A stretch of 64,000 nt of DNA from Tetrastigma voinierianum (taxonomy: Eukaryota > Streptophyta > Magnoliopsida > Vitales > Vitaceae): assembly GCA_016808115.1 (NCBI GenBank), contig JAEQBH010009513.1, positions 1 to 64,000 of the forward strand, given 5' to 3'. The first letter of the stretch is position 1, and each line of letters opens with the position of its first letter. Below, piece by piece: positions 35,558-48,805 of the stretch. Under the pieces are notes generated by a model. That model worked only from the letters and a program-made list of their open reading frames with translations. It made no database searches and had not been told where the DNA came from. Position numbers and translations under genes: made by a program.

Positions 35558-36470
35558 TGCAAACGGACAACAAGAGGGCCTTCTTAAACGTGTATCTACA
35601 TGACGATGTGTTTGTTGTTCAACCAAAAGGGTTTGAAGATCCTCTTCATTTTGATCATGTTTACAAACTAAAAAAAAGGCTCTCTATGGACTAAAACAAG
35701 CCCCATGGTCTTGGTATGAGATACTCACGCAATACCTTCTAAGAGGGGGTTACACATGAGGGGGAGCATATCATACTCTCTTCACTCATAAAGGTCAAAA
35801 CGAGGTTATTGTCATTCATATCTATGTGGATGACATAATCTTCGGGTCCACGTCCCAACACTTAGTGCAACAATTTTCCAGACCAATGAGCACAAAATTT
35901 GAAATGAGCCTAGTCGGATGGAGAACTTACATACTTTTTAGGTCTTCAAGTCCGTCAAACTCGTTTTGAGAGACACCATGTCTTGCCTAGTTAGTTACTG
36001 TGATGTTAATTGGGCTAGAAACTCGGATGACAAACAAAGCACCTGTAAAGGGTGTTTCTTGCTTGGCCATAACCTTGTGTTCTGGTTCAATAGAAAACAG
36101 AGCTACATATCCCTTTCCATAAGTAGAGATGAATGTATAGAAGTTGGTAATTGGATACACCTGACTAATTTGGATAAGAAATATGCTTAAAGACCTTGGA
36201 GTACGTGGAGAGTCCTAACACTATCTTTGTGACAATCTTAAGATATTGGTATCTCAAAATAAAGTTCGTGATGAGAACCAAGCACATTGATAGGACACAC
36301 CACTCCATTGGAAACTTAGTTGAGGACAAAATCAATGATCTGAGGCGTCTCCACTTTGAATATAAACTTCTCCAGGCATCTTGGCGAGAAGGATTGGAAG
36401 CTTCGGTATGGATCTCTTCGGTCATCCCGTGGATAGCCATTGTGGAGTATATGTAAGGCCTTTATCTTTT
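35558..36470 (+). pseudogene. Ty1/copia RT-RNase H remnant, copy B
   Basis: The content is as in copy A: PKGF, HVYKLKK, LYGLKQAPW (about 35620-35710), and an intact YVDDIIF box (about 35823-35845). A deletion of roughly 350 bases follows, joining the RT end (about 35960) directly to the RNase H segment LVSYCDVNWARNSDD (about 35985-36030). RNase H continues with LVFWFNRKQSYISLS (about 36078-36120). An inserted-looking, altered C-terminal part lies at about 36190-36440. It is not functional. Confidence 0.8.
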
Positions 36471-38172
36471 CGAACTATACAATAAACATCTTGTTGTTTG
36501 AAGTCTACTACTTGATAAAAGCCTAAATCACAATTGGGAGGAAATACTATGTTGCTTCAACATAAGGGATTTAATAATCAATTTTAGTTATTGGATTGTA
36601 AATTTTTTATATGATCCATAATTGCAATAAATTATGTATATCATTTTCTTCTGAGCAACGTTAACTTCGTCACCTTTTGAGAGAGAAGTGAAGCTAAGAT
36701 TGGAAAATTCATAAACATAAATTTGAAGCACATAATTAACAACAATCATTGACATAGAGGGAATAACAAAGTTTCAATATTAGACAAGTAATTTGGCTAG
36801 AGAAGGTTTTTATTACCATAAAAAAGGAACACCAATTTTTTTCAAAACTTTGTTGATCCATACTTTTATATAGTGTCTATTATATTACCATCTTTATAAC
36901 CTTTTTATTTTATTTTATTTTATTTTTATCTTTGTAAAAACAAGTTAGATAAGATCAACTAATGCATGATGGGAATTCCCACGTAAGGCGTCTAAGATTC
37001 AAACTCTCTTAAACTTATTGTAAATTGTTTTTATGAAGTATATGAATGAGTTTCAAAATGTAAAAGGACTTTATTAGATAGAAAGCATGTGATTGATGTC
37101 CATCGTTTATATGTGAGGTTTAACAATGTGTCTAGAGACTTAATATAACCTTAACAATTTTATTTGAAAAGATAGCCAATTATTGTTGATTTAATAATTC
37201 TTGAGCCCACATAAAAAGCTCATTTTTTGCCAAGCACTTTGCCTAAGCTAATCTTATTTAAAGTTTCATTTCGTCTTCAGAATTCCTATTTCTTTCAATT
37301 CAATAATAAGCAAGTATTTACATTTGAAGAGAACCTCACTACAACACAATTTTGAACAAAGTGTTTATTTCTCCTTCTATAATACCATTACAAAGGTTTA
37401 GTTTCTTTTATTTCATTTCCTATCAATTATTTTTTAGATTAATTTTTTAATTTTTAATTTTTAAATATTTTATGTGACATCTCTTCAATCTCTTTTTTAG
37501 ATCTAGAGTTATAATTCCTTTTTTGAATGGATTACTTGAGTTTTGTTTTGTAAGAAATTTGTTGTAAGAGGATTTTAATGTTCGCCGAGATCTCAACAAA
37601 ATGAGTTGAATGATATGAAGATTGTTACAAAAAAAATAAAAAATTCCCAACAAAATGAGTTGAATGATATGAAGATTGTTTCAAAAAAAAAAAAATTCTT
37701 AATAAATTGTTATATATTCGCACCACCTAACAAAAGAAGTTAAAAAAACGACTACTCAAAAGGGTTTTTACCAATAGGTAATAAAATAACCAGATATACA
37801 CTTCTTCCCAAACCCTATTCTTGTTATTCAATAATTAATTAGCATTAATTACATATCAAGAGAACCTCAATAGAACATAAATTTGGACAAAGTATATTTT
37901 TTAGTCCGTTTGCAACACCATTATTTTGTTATTGGTTTAGGATTAGGGATGACAATGTGATAGTATTATTAGGTAACCTGCCTACCTTGTCCTTAATGGG
38001 ACAAGTGTGAGTGCAATTTGTTCGGGTTTCAAAAAATTTTTGATGCCCAATTCAAGTTTGGGAAAGTTTCTTCCTGCCCAACCTCGTTTTCCATCAGTAT
38101 TGATGTCACTCTTTTGTTGGAGAAGAGTTTGATGTTTGGGTAACTGCTTCTACTTTGGTTGGTGGCTAGTTA
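36471..38172. repeat. Copia tail and SD2 copy B, left part
   Basis: It matches 61100-62768 of copy C nearly end to end. The sequence is AT-rich and non-coding, with an internal near-repeat AAAATGAGTTGAATGATATG at about 37600 and 37650. It ends at the AGTTA target of a solo LTR. No gene is recognised. Confidence 0.75.
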
Positions 38173-40778
38173 TGTAAAACCCGGGAAAAATTCAATTTTT
38201 TTGAAAAAGGGTAAAACGGTCATTTCGGTTGAAAACCGAAAATTCTCTAGATCTCGGATGATGAAACGAATTGCGCCGTTAAATTCGTCTTGCGAAATCT
38301 AGTGACCCAGAAAATTTTCGTCAAATTCCGAGATAGTCGGAATTACACGTTTTTCGAGACGTAGGGTGTCGGATGCCATATGGCACCCCAAGAGAGTGAC
38401 ACATGGCAAGAGCTATATGGTGCACTTGAATGTGTGGCTCACAATCAGTCACATGATTGATGATGCAATAAAAGGAAATAAGATTTTAAAAAAGAAAAAG
38501 AAAATAATAATAAGAATAATAAAATAAAAAATAAAAAAAAAGAAGATAAAAACAAAAGTCAAAAAGCAGGAGGCCATTTTTTGTTCGGGGAGAGAGAGAG
38601 TGTCGGTGAGAGAATTTATTTTTAATTTTTCTTCTCTTTGTTTCTTTCTCAGATCTATGGAAATCGGACCGTAAGTTTTTATTGAGGCTGAAGGCAAAGT
38701 TGATCTACGCAATGAGAGCTACGCGTGGACACCAAAATCTTGGAGTTTCGTCAAACTCCACGAGGTAGGAAATTTTCCTACTTGTGTTATTTCTAACCTA
38801 AAGGCCATTTAATGGCTGTGGATTGGCTTAGAGGCCATGAAAGGCCGTAAATTCCAGTTCAAATTTTTGGACAAAGTATAGGAATTTTAGAAATTTTCGA
38901 GGGTTGTTTTGTGATCCAGGACTTAATTTCGAGGTATTTTAATTGATTCGAGTGAAGTTTCGAAATTGTTTTTTGGGCCGATCATGACAAAATTTTCGAG
39001 GACTATTTTGGCAGTCGGTGTATTGAGTTTAAGTTTTGATCCGGGACTAATGTCTTGGTGATGAACCGTGAAGGACCAAGAGGTGCCCACTGTTTTGTTG
39101 GGTCGAGATTTGGGCCATTTTTATGTGTTATTGTTGGAAAGTGAATAATATGATTGAGTGGTTTTGTATGTCGTTGTGTGATAGATAAATTACACATGGT
39201 TGTACATGATTGAGCCATTACATGGCTCGTTTGGAGGCTAATTAGTGGATTGAGTGTGTCATCGCCTAGGCTGAGTTGATATTGTCATTACGAGATTGAG
39301 TAGCGACTTGAGTATCCATATATGCTTGAATTAGTATGTTTGATTTAGGTTGGCATGAACCTTAATATGAATGTCCAAATGATGCATGGGTATGTATGCA
39401 CCTTATAGTTTCATTATATATGTAGCATGGTATGAATAGGCAATGGCATAATTGCATTATACATGCACGAAAACATCGCATAACATGGGTATGAGTGCAT
39501 AGTTGAGATCGACACTGTGTTAGGTGTTCGATGGTGTGTTGTGAGTACACGGTTGTGGATCAACACTACGTATGGTGTTGATTAGTAGGCTCGGTTAATA
39601 GGACAACGTCCAAATGAGTAGTACGGGTTAAGGAAATGGAAATGGCTCATTGCGTTTCATATGCACTAGGGCACCACTAGAACAATATGAGTGAGTGCAT
39701 GGAATTGGTTTCTTGAGAGAGGGTTTCGGTTAACCAGCAATATTATTTATCGAGTGTGTCCACTCGACATCGAAAGGGTTGTCCATAAAATATCAATCGT
39801 TGGAGTCTACCCAATTGATATACATCGGAGGGTTGTCCATATAATATCAATTGTAGGAGTCTGCCCAATTGATATATATCGGAGGGTTGTCCACAAAATA
39901 GATTATCGGAGTGTGTCCACTATTTATATCGGAGGGTTGTCCACGATTAAAACAAATACGCTGTTTGGAAATGGTTTTCATTCATGGCAAAATGCAAGTT
40001 TGAGGGAGTCAGTGAGGACTCGAGGCGTATGGTTGTTAATGGAAAATAAAAAGATTAAGAGTAATCTTGGGTTGTCATCGGAAAATGACAGTAGTTCACA
40101 CTTGGCAAATTGCGTGTGTGAGGGAGTCGGTGAGGACTCGGGATATGGGATAAATTGAATCACATTCTCATCCATGACATGTAGACATTTAAGTAAGGAT
40201 ATACATGATTCACTTGAATGTTTGTTTGTTTGTTTGTTTAGATGTCATTGCATGTGCACTTAGGTGGGAGTAGCCCTTGTAGGAGATATTATCGCTGCGG
40301 GGCACCTTTCCTTTAGTTGTGGGACCCCGCTTTCGGTACGGTCGGGTGCGGGGCGGCTGACCCGGCGTGAGGGCCAGCACATATGAAGAAAGTCGGATTG
40401 TGGCTTTGATATATATTTCGTAAATATATATGGGTTGTATTTATTTGTATAAGAGGGATGTAATTTAAACTCTTATGGACTATGGTTTTATAGTCATGTG
40501 CTTATATGTTTGAGTATGGATAAATGGGCCCTACGTGGCCATTTTTACTCGTATGTGGACTCGGTGTGGTCGTTGTATAATATTGGGCCAAGTTGCCATG
40601 TAATTGTACATGTTGTATTTTGGGTAGAGCTCCTTACAAAGGGGCTACGCTAGATTTTCGTTAAATCATGGGTCCCGGAAAAGGGGACACGATGTTGTGG
40701 TGTCGGGTTACTCAACATCCACGAGTATTCCGAGGGTTGACGGGTTGTCAATGGGACCCCCGGGATAGGGGTGTCACA
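38173..40778 (+). mobile_element. Solo LTR in SD2 copy B
   Basis: The 2,606 bp LTR begins TGTAAAACCCGGG and ends GGGGTGTCACA. It has a perfect 5-bp target duplication AGTTA at 38168-38172 and 40779-40783. SD2 copy C has the unoccupied site (CTAGTTACTTGCAAC at about 62765), so the insertion is specific to copy B. Near 39770-39950 it holds four tandem units of about 50 bases of the type GGAGGGTTGTCCA..ATATCAAT..GGAGT.TGCCCA. It has no internal domain. Confidence 0.88.
39765..39950 (+). repeat. Tandem repeat within solo LTR
   Basis: About four imperfect units of roughly 50-60 bases repeat GAGGGTTGTCCA and ATTGATATAYATCGGAGG. An apparent reading frame across it (MSAW... at 39691) simply mirrors the repetition and is not taken as a gene. 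Confidence 0.6.
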
Positions 40779-42782
40779 AGTTACTTGCAACAAGGGTTTT
40801 CTATAGGATGTTGGTTTGAACTCGGTGTATGGTGTCTTCAACAGGTTAGGGTTTCTGAATCTGGCAACAAGCGTTTTTTGATTTGGTGTCACGGTTTTTG
40901 GATAGTTAGGATTTTTGACAAGTTTTTGCCTAAGGGTTTAAGGTTTTAGGGATTTAGGGTTTTTCATATGTGGTTATGATGTTTCGTTGGTAGAAGTCCT
41001 TTATCGATGATGGAAATATAGATATGTGTCTACACTTTGTTTATTTCAGCCTTCACAAAGAAGATTTGGTTTGTATGTGTTTCTTTTGAGAGTGAGGAAG
41101 ACTTGGGTGTTAGTGTCCTTCATGGGATTCTACAAGGGATGAATGAACTTGGTTTGACATAATAATGGAAGGATTAGGGTATCAAAAAATGGGGAAAGTT
41201 AGGTTTGATGGTGGTGTTGAAGGTATGAGTAGATTATGGTGATGATTTAGGATGGGGTGGGATAGTAGCAGATTGAAAATTTTTGTTGTCTCGCTCCACC
41301 ACCTTGCTCCCGGATGATGGGTTTACTCAGGAATGATAATTTTATTTAAAGAATTTGGGACGGGTTGTGATTTAGAAATTAATTTCTAATTTTTAAAATT
41401 TAAAATTTTGATTATTTATGTGACATTTTTTGAAATCTTTATTTATATCTTGTGTTATGATTCCTCTTTTGATTGGATTACTTTAGTTTTATTTTTTAGA
41501 GGTGTTGTAGAAGGATTTTCAAGTTCATCAAAATCTAAATGAAATGAGTTGAATTAGAAGAATATCGTTAAAAAAAATTATAAATGAATGGTTACATATT
41601 AGCGACTTGTGACAAAAAAGTTGATAAAAGACTACTCAAAAGGCCTTTACTTTATGGGTATAAAAAATGTTGAATATGCACTAAAACTCAGGATATAAAA
41701 CAAATATTCTGATAGTGCATAGATATGAAAGAAATGAAATTGAATACACAATGTTTTTTCTCTATTGTAAAATTAATTTGAAAAATGATTGCGAAAAAGT
41801 TTTTTTTATATTTATTGGTTTTTGAAAAACAATAATAGTTTTGTTATTTAATGAGGATTCTATGTTCTAACTACTAATAAATAAAATTAAAAAATTTAAG
41901 TAAGAAAATGAATAATAATCTTTTGGCAATAGTAAACAAATTATTATATTTTGAGGGAGAGTGTTGATCTTCTTTGTTTCCAATTTCATATTTAAATTAT
42001 CTTTTTTTCTTTCTAATATTTTATTTTAGAGATTATTGTTTTTGTTCTCATCATAATACGCTTCCACGAGGCACTTAGGAAGCTTTGTGGACATAAAGAC
42101 ATTTGACTATAGCAAGTCATTACCTTTGTTCACCACAAACAAATACGATTTCTTGATATAAAACCCTTTTTCTTGAGGCATTTGTCATTGCTATTGTGCA
42201 CCTTTAGTGTTCTCACATAAATTCTCGCGATATAAGGTAGGTCGGTTTCTATTTTCTTATTATATTAAATAATTTATCTTACTTATATTTAATTTTATTA
42301 AATTTAAAGATAATCCTTGTTTTCCTATAGTATCACTCTTTTCATCTTCATGAATTTCATTTGTTAAGAGCTATTTGCAGTGATGAAAAACTAAAATTGA
42401 AATTAGATATCAACAATATAATAAACGATGGTCATTTGTCAAATCATATTATGCAATACATCGTTTTAATTATTTATTTATACATAAACTACTTATAAAT
42501 AAAGGATAAAGTATAAGATTGTCAACATTCATAGAATACATCGCGGAGAGCTTTGTCACTACTAAAATTTAATTTTCATCTACCTTTTATTGTAAATAAT
42601 TTTATTTCCATAATATAGATAAATTGTTTCTAGCAATTTCTTTGTTGAATCGCTTAGTTACAATATTCATTTAGTAATTAAACATTTTATTAAAATTGAA
42701 AACCGGGTTAATTATAAATGGTCAAATTTATTATTTTGATACTTTAATATAAAACATGTTTTGTATTATTATATGACCCTTG

Positions 42783-42824
<42 letters not shown>

Positions 42825-43390
42825 CCTCAATAACTGAAATTTAATAGTTTATTGCTTAATTGTAGTAGATTTTCCTTTATTGCACATTTAAAACTTATTT
42901 TCATCTATAATATGATTATCAAGTCTTTTAAATGTAATATTTGACCTTCTTTTTCTATGTCAAAGTAAATATTATTGAATCAAAGTTCTAAGTTACGATT
43001 TCTTTAAAGCTTTTAGATTTAATTTTTAATGTTTATATTTATTTTTAAATTCCTTTTCTAAAATACACATCCTTCAAATTGTTCTACAATGAACTTTCTT
43101 TATCAAGGACTTCTCAAACAAATGTTTATTGAAAGTTAAATAAGATCTAAAAATTTTAAGCGCAGAACATGTAATTCAGTTATATGGATGTCTGTTTTAG
43201 AACATTTTTCTCTTTGAATGGGACAAAATTATCTCATTGTTATTGATTTGAGTATTGTTAAACATTAATAAGTGGAATGTCATATGTTTTAGAGATAGAA
43301 TAAGTTAATTACCAAGTGTATACAAGAAATGCTTGTTGACAAATAGTTATGTCAAAAGTTTATGACTATTTACTTCAATAGTGAGCTTAG
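40779..43390. repeat. SD2 copy B, right part
   Basis: It matches 62765-63947 of copy C and 22623-24702 plus 26492-26617 of copy A. It includes an AT dinucleotide run at 42787-42822 that is much shorter in copy A. It holds the empty sites of the copy A insertions (near 41120 and 43262). No gene is recognised; a short reading around 41050-41110 is discussed among the rejected items. Confidence 0.75.
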
Positions 43391-46071
43391 ATCAAAGAGT
43401 AAAGTATTACATATTATATTATTTAGTTCATATAAGTATGGTGCATGTCTGCATACTAATTTCATTAATTAGTGTATGTATGTTGGGAGGATATAAGAAC
43501 ACTTCTTGACTTTTACTAGATTTATTTAAATAAATTTAATTATATGTTATGAACAGTAGTGTTATTGTGTATCAAATCAGTTGTTATCTATGTAATTGTG
43601 GATAAGATAAGTATTTAATTCATTAATTTCAAAAACAAAAAATCACCTTGAAATGTTATTGACATGCGCGAATGTGTGTAGATAAAATAATACCCCTATG
43701 TGCGTAAGTGCACGCGTCGTCTCAGGTAATAGAGTGTAAAAGGTAAGAATATAGTTCCTACGAAGATTGGGTTACAAAGTGCGAAATTAGGATAGTCTAG
43801 CTTTGTTAAGATAAGAGAATAAAATGAAAGTGAGAAGGGAAGGAAACAAAATAATTAAGGAAATCTTAAGCTAACATGCTTTTAGGTGATTCAATTACCT
43901 ACTTCCATGTGCGTGCCTGATGCAGATTTTCAATAGTCTGATTCAAGGTTTACAATTAGTCTTATGTGGTACGAGACTCCGTCTATACCCACGGCCCTTC
44001 TTGAAACCTAGTCACTCCTAATAGAATTTAGAACGAGCTCCCTCTATTCCCCTCTCTACGGCATCGCACACCCATCCCACATTACATGGGTATAAGATGA
44101 CGCAAATAAAGAAAATCATCTTTCACCAAAGGTTAAAGGTTGTTGGCATGGAATACCTCAATCAAGTACTTGCACTCCCGCTCTCTCGGCAAGTTCGGAC
44201 TCCACTTGTTCTTCTTTATTTGTGCTCCTAAAATCCATGATGAACAACTTCAAACCTGGGAATATATAGCCCTTAGTCGGTCTTGGAAGTCTAGATGAGT
44301 TGGATTGATCATTATACTAATATGGCTCTAACCACACCTTATTTTTTCATTTTCTTTAAGCTATCAACCGCAATCATAGGAAATTTGTTGATCATGTATC
44401 CTTTTCAGAATAGAATCCTATATTGTTTCAAATTATGGTTTGATAGCTTAGACGTCCAGATCTTCTAAGATGTGATCATTATGCACTTGCCAAATAGATC
44501 CCAAGCCATCGGTTACTTGCTCCCCAAGTTCCTTGGCCTCTAAGCCATCAGACTCACGTGTATCTCATGGCTGCTCTGCTTCTAGATTGGACTTCCCATA
44601 TCTGGTACGTCCTTATAGCATAGGATTGCCTTAGTACAAACTACTTCCTGGTTCTACCAAGGACTTCACCTCTATTTCATCAAATCTTTGTCAAACTCGA
44701 TCCCTAAAGTATCTATCTTCTTGTCAAACCCTTATGCTTAGTTCTTTTTGGATTATTTATGCCAATGATGTATTTTTTGACATTAAACCATCTCATCCTT
44801 TTACTCAAAAGAAATTATTGAGATGATACCTTTTAATGGTGGCAAGCCGAGGATGAATTAAATGATCTAAAGCTTCACATTTGTCAAATATGAACAACAA
44901 CTTGTAGGCATTACTTGTTTTAAGAAATCAACAACCTTTCAAAATTTCACTCTTAAGAATTTCCTTTAAATTTCTTACATCTATCACAGAAAGATCATTA
45001 TTCAATATATACAATTTTTCATTATCTATTTTTAATCTATTTGTCGTAATAATAACTATATCATTATATTAATACTTGATAAATAAGTTACTAATTGTCC
45101 AGTAGTTTACAATAAATACAACAATTATATATGTACGTAACACAATTTTTTGGATGTAGTTATTCTTGTTTCTTAGTCAACAAGAATTTTTCATACTCTA
45201 TATTTATATTTGTTCCTCTAAATCACTATGTGAGAGAGTTGTTTCATATCTAGTTTATTCGATTAATATAAAGTAGCAAACACGGAAGAAGAACTTGAAT
45301 AGATGTGTATTTCAAATGATAAAACAATCTAACTATGATTATAAAATGTTTTGAAAACATTCTACTATCAATCTACTTCTATACATTACTTTGTTCCTTA
45401 CTTTATTTTCATAAAAGTATGTTCCTTTACTTCCTTTGGTCATGTCATTTTTCAATGAACATGCATCTTAGAACATCATACTAAACTTTTGATCACTTTC
45501 ATATCTTCTTAAATTGTAAGGCTAACCTCTAGTAAATAAGAAATCCCATGTCTTTAAAACCATACCTCAAAATGTTTTATGAGTTTTTTCTGTACTTCCA
45601 AGAAAATTTTTTTTCAAGTGCTCTTTTAATATGATTGTTGTTTTTGTGATTAAGTGATTTCCTTAGCCACTTTTTTATTTCTTTATATTTTTTGAGCTTA
45701 TTCTTCTAACCTAACACTTTATGTTTACTCTCACCCTCTTAGTTTGTGGGTATCAAACTCAACATTTTTCAACTCTAACTTGAGGATTACACACTTTCGT
45801 ACTTTAAGATAAACATAAGATTCATCACCACATAAATGGATATAGCTAATGGGAAAAATATAAAAAATTCCTTATTTTTTCCTTTGATTTTTATGGATAA
45901 CCAAATAACAGAAAAATTATATATTTCTTTTCTTATGTTTTTCTGTGTCCCATTTTCCCGTTCAATGTTCTTTCCCTAGAAATTTCCAGGAACAAAACAT
46001 AGCCTTTGCTTTGCTTAGTTTTACAATTTAATTTATTGATTTTTTGAATTGAGTATCTAGGGGAGTGCGGG
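43391..46071. other. Single-copy region upstream of the DUF295 remnant
   Basis: This 2.7 kb is AT-rich and has no second copy in the window. No conserved domain is recognised on either strand. The part at about 43675-44700 is less AT-rich and has the look of plant LTR or repeat sequence, opening GTGCGTAAGTGCACGCG and followed by GTAAAAGGTAAGAAT, but no boundaries or coding parts could be found. The stretch 44750-46000 shows nothing identifiable. The F-box half of the neighbouring gene was looked for and not found. Confidence 0.5.
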
Positions 46072-46935
46072 TTGAGTGTATTTCCCAAAAGGACACAGTT
46101 GTAGATTTATTCTCTCCATGTTGCTAGTAAAGATTGTTGTGGGTTGTCATCAGGTTATTTGGTGTTTCAAGATAGAAAAGGTCAGGATGAACTTTGGCTT
46201 ATCAATCCTATCACAAGACATGAGCTAAAATTCCCTACCCCTCCTACTAACATTTCCCATGCCACAATTACCTCTCCAACAACCCCTTCAGATTCTTCCA
46301 TTCTGGCTCTTTCCAAAGACTTCGTTCACTTATTATTTTATCGCGGTGATGATAAATGGACTATCTACGCCTGAACGAAGTGTTTCTATGCGGATATATA
46401 ATAGTTTTTAAGGGGCAAGTATATGTGTTAACATGTGGTGAAAAATTTGGAACTTGAGACTACAATCTGATGCCTCTTTAACATTATTTGCGGTTTTGTG
46501 ACAATCCTGTCCACGTGCTCCACGATTCTTAGAGCCGCTTCTCTTTTCAGTGGCTGCCCCAATGTGTTTTAGTGGCTTCGGATGAGTAGACTTATGATGG
46601 ATTTAATTTTTCGAGTTTTCACCACGACCTAAAATTTTAAGGTAGACCTTGAAACAAGGAAAGGTGTGTTGTGGTGCTTGGGGACAAAAGCTCTATTTAT
46701 AGCTGACATGAGTCGTGCTCCACAATAAGCAATCAACCAAATGGGAGGCCCTTGACAATTGCATATACGCTCTTGATTATTATCTCGGCCCATTTATGTT
46801 CTTTCGTTAGAGGAAAAAATACTTGAGACTCTTAAAGATGCGGGGAAGTTCAAGTTGTCGCAGAGTGTACGCTATTCATCGTATTGGTATTTTCCAAACA
46901 AATGCTTCCATGTTGATTTTCTCAATGAAAACTAG
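46072..46935 (+). pseudogene. DUF295 / F-box-associated protein remnant
   Basis: Read on the plus strand with a few frame changes. LYSLHVASKDCC-type residues (about 46105-46145) are followed by SSGYLVFQDRKGQDELWLIN and PITRHELKFPTPP (about 46144-46245). Later come VFKGQVYVL-like residues (about 46408-46440), then FKVDLETRKG and KALFIADM (about 46636-46710). A C-terminal stretch ends YVLSLEEKIL...YFPNKCFHVDFLNEN with stop TAG at 46933-46935. This spacing is that of the plant DUF295 beta-propeller family, usually preceded by an F-box; no F-box is seen upstream. There are several stops, so it is either a pseudogene or a gene damaged by sequence errors. Its 3' end is duplicated at position 1. Confidence 0.65.
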
Positions 46936-48153
46936 GCAACCAGTATGGAAAAGTTTGTATGAACAACATAATGTTTGTCTTTTTTTTTTTTCTCATCAAT
47001 TTCATTCTAGAAACTAGTTAAATGTTTTTGTTATAGTATTAAAACTTTATTTTCTATGATTAGTATAATCTGCCTTTTTGTTATCCTAGTAATGTTTTTG
47101 TTTTTGTTTTCTTGCATTCCACATTTCTTGTAAGAATTCTTTTGTTTTCAGTGGAAGATAACCATCCATAATACTGTAAATATGATGTTGGTCCAATCAT
47201 ATAGTGTTGTAGTGTACTATATTGGTTCGGCATAAATCACCCGCTTACAAATACGAGGGATGACAGTCAGAGTTTAACACATCTTCATGCTCACACCATG
47301 AAAGTAGAATAAAGTTTCAAAGAAAAAAAAAACAGTCCTGCTCACTACTCTCTCCGTGTAACAAAAATGCGAATAACAAAGAAAAAGGTTGTGTTTGGCA
47401 GTTATCAAGTGACACACCTTTTCTGTAGTAGCCGAATTTTTTACTAAAAAGGACAAATGATTGTGGGATGTCTTAGCCGAAAATTTGATCAATTTTCAAG
47501 GTGGACGGAGCCATGCAATTGGATCATAGTGGGTCGTCCTAGGGTAAATTGGGCCAGTGGATCTCCCCAGGAAGTCGGCACAAATTCCTAGACAATCTAA
47601 CCATTCATAGGAAAGAAATCTAGAAAATCATAGCTTACATCTGTTTCTTGGAAAAGTTAAAGTTAAATAGAAAGGGAAGAAAAAAAGAAAGGAAAAAAGA
47701 AGAAAATTAAAATTAACATAAAATCAATCAATTATTTTTATTTGTACATTCAAATTCATTGAATTTATTTCGATTCATTAATAAGAAAGATTAAGAATTT
47801 TAAATGTATAACTTTCTTGCAATTTAGATTATATATGATTTTCTTAAAGAATTTTTATAGCATTACTTAATATGAAAAAATCATTTTTACTTAATACGTT
47901 TTTTTCTTCTTTGGTACTTCCTAATAACTTAGAACATACCCTAAAAATATTTGAAATTAATAAATAAAAGAAAAAGGTTAAGCAAGAATTTTCTTTTAAA
48001 TTAAGCAACATTTTATAGTTTAAACACTTAGAATTTCAATTATATCTTCATCATTTTTTACATTACAATTATAATTAGGAAAAAAAGGTATTCTCACTAT
48101 TTATTTTTGTTCATTACTCATCAAAATAAATTTTCATGATAATTTAAGTTATA

Positions 48154-48297
48154 TGTCAATAAGACCTAGCTCAAGTGATTAAGATCTCAAGGGAGCGCAT
48201 AGGAAGAGGAAGGGTTCATGGTTTGAGTCAGTGAGGACAAAATTTGCGATGAACAAAATCTTTTATGATGTAATGCAAAGTGAATAGATATAAAAAA
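48154..48297 (+). mobile_element. tRNA-derived SINE, copy 2
   Basis: This duplicate of 1244-1388 has the same flanking AAGTTATA (48146-48153 and 48298-48305). Its box B has lost two C residues, giving GGTTTGAGTCAG, which would weaken RNA polymerase III promoter function. It was copied by segmental duplication, not by independent insertion. Confidence 0.7.
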
Positions 48298-48805
48298 AAG
48301 TTATAAGAATATTTGTCTTACTTTAGAGAATTATTAACAAACAAAGAATAAATCAACCCCTATAAAGTTTGGCAAATTAAGAGCATCATAGTGATCACTT
48401 AAGTGGACATATAAATGGATTGAGTTGGATCTTAACCTACTTTGTTTGAACTATTCGTTGCACATTCCTCTTAATCAAACTTAGCTTAAAATCGAGATTG
48501 ATGTGTTGTATTTGATTCTCAAAAAATAACAAAAAATTCCTTATTTAGGCATCCATAGTAGCATGCCTTTCTTTCTTTGAAAAACCTACCTAATTCACTT
48601 ATGCATAAGCTAGCATCCATAAATAATGAGTTTGGGTAAACATAAGTATGTATTCCTCCGTTTGAAATTCATAAAACACTCAAGTTTGACAACTTTGATG
48701 ATTGACAAGGCTTTTATATCATATGAATTTAAAAATTTTGTAATAAATAACATTGGCATTTTAGAGGATGTTCATCAAACTTTCAAGTATGGTTATTTTA
48801 TAATG

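Noticed and set aside
37920..38060. A wording like the plant GGGATGACAATG..GGGCGGG repeat (also 41225 and 62525)
   Set aside because: Too decayed to define ends, inverted repeats or target duplications.
39765..39950. A CRISPR-like array
   Set aside because: Only about four imperfect head-to-tail units without unique spacers, inside an LTR of a plant genome.
41050..41112. A possible resistance-gene-like reading (FTKKIWFVCVSFESEEDLGV) in SD2
   Set aside because: It is only about 20 codons, with no P-loop, kinase-2 or leucine-rich repeat around it and frames that do not continue in any of the three copies.
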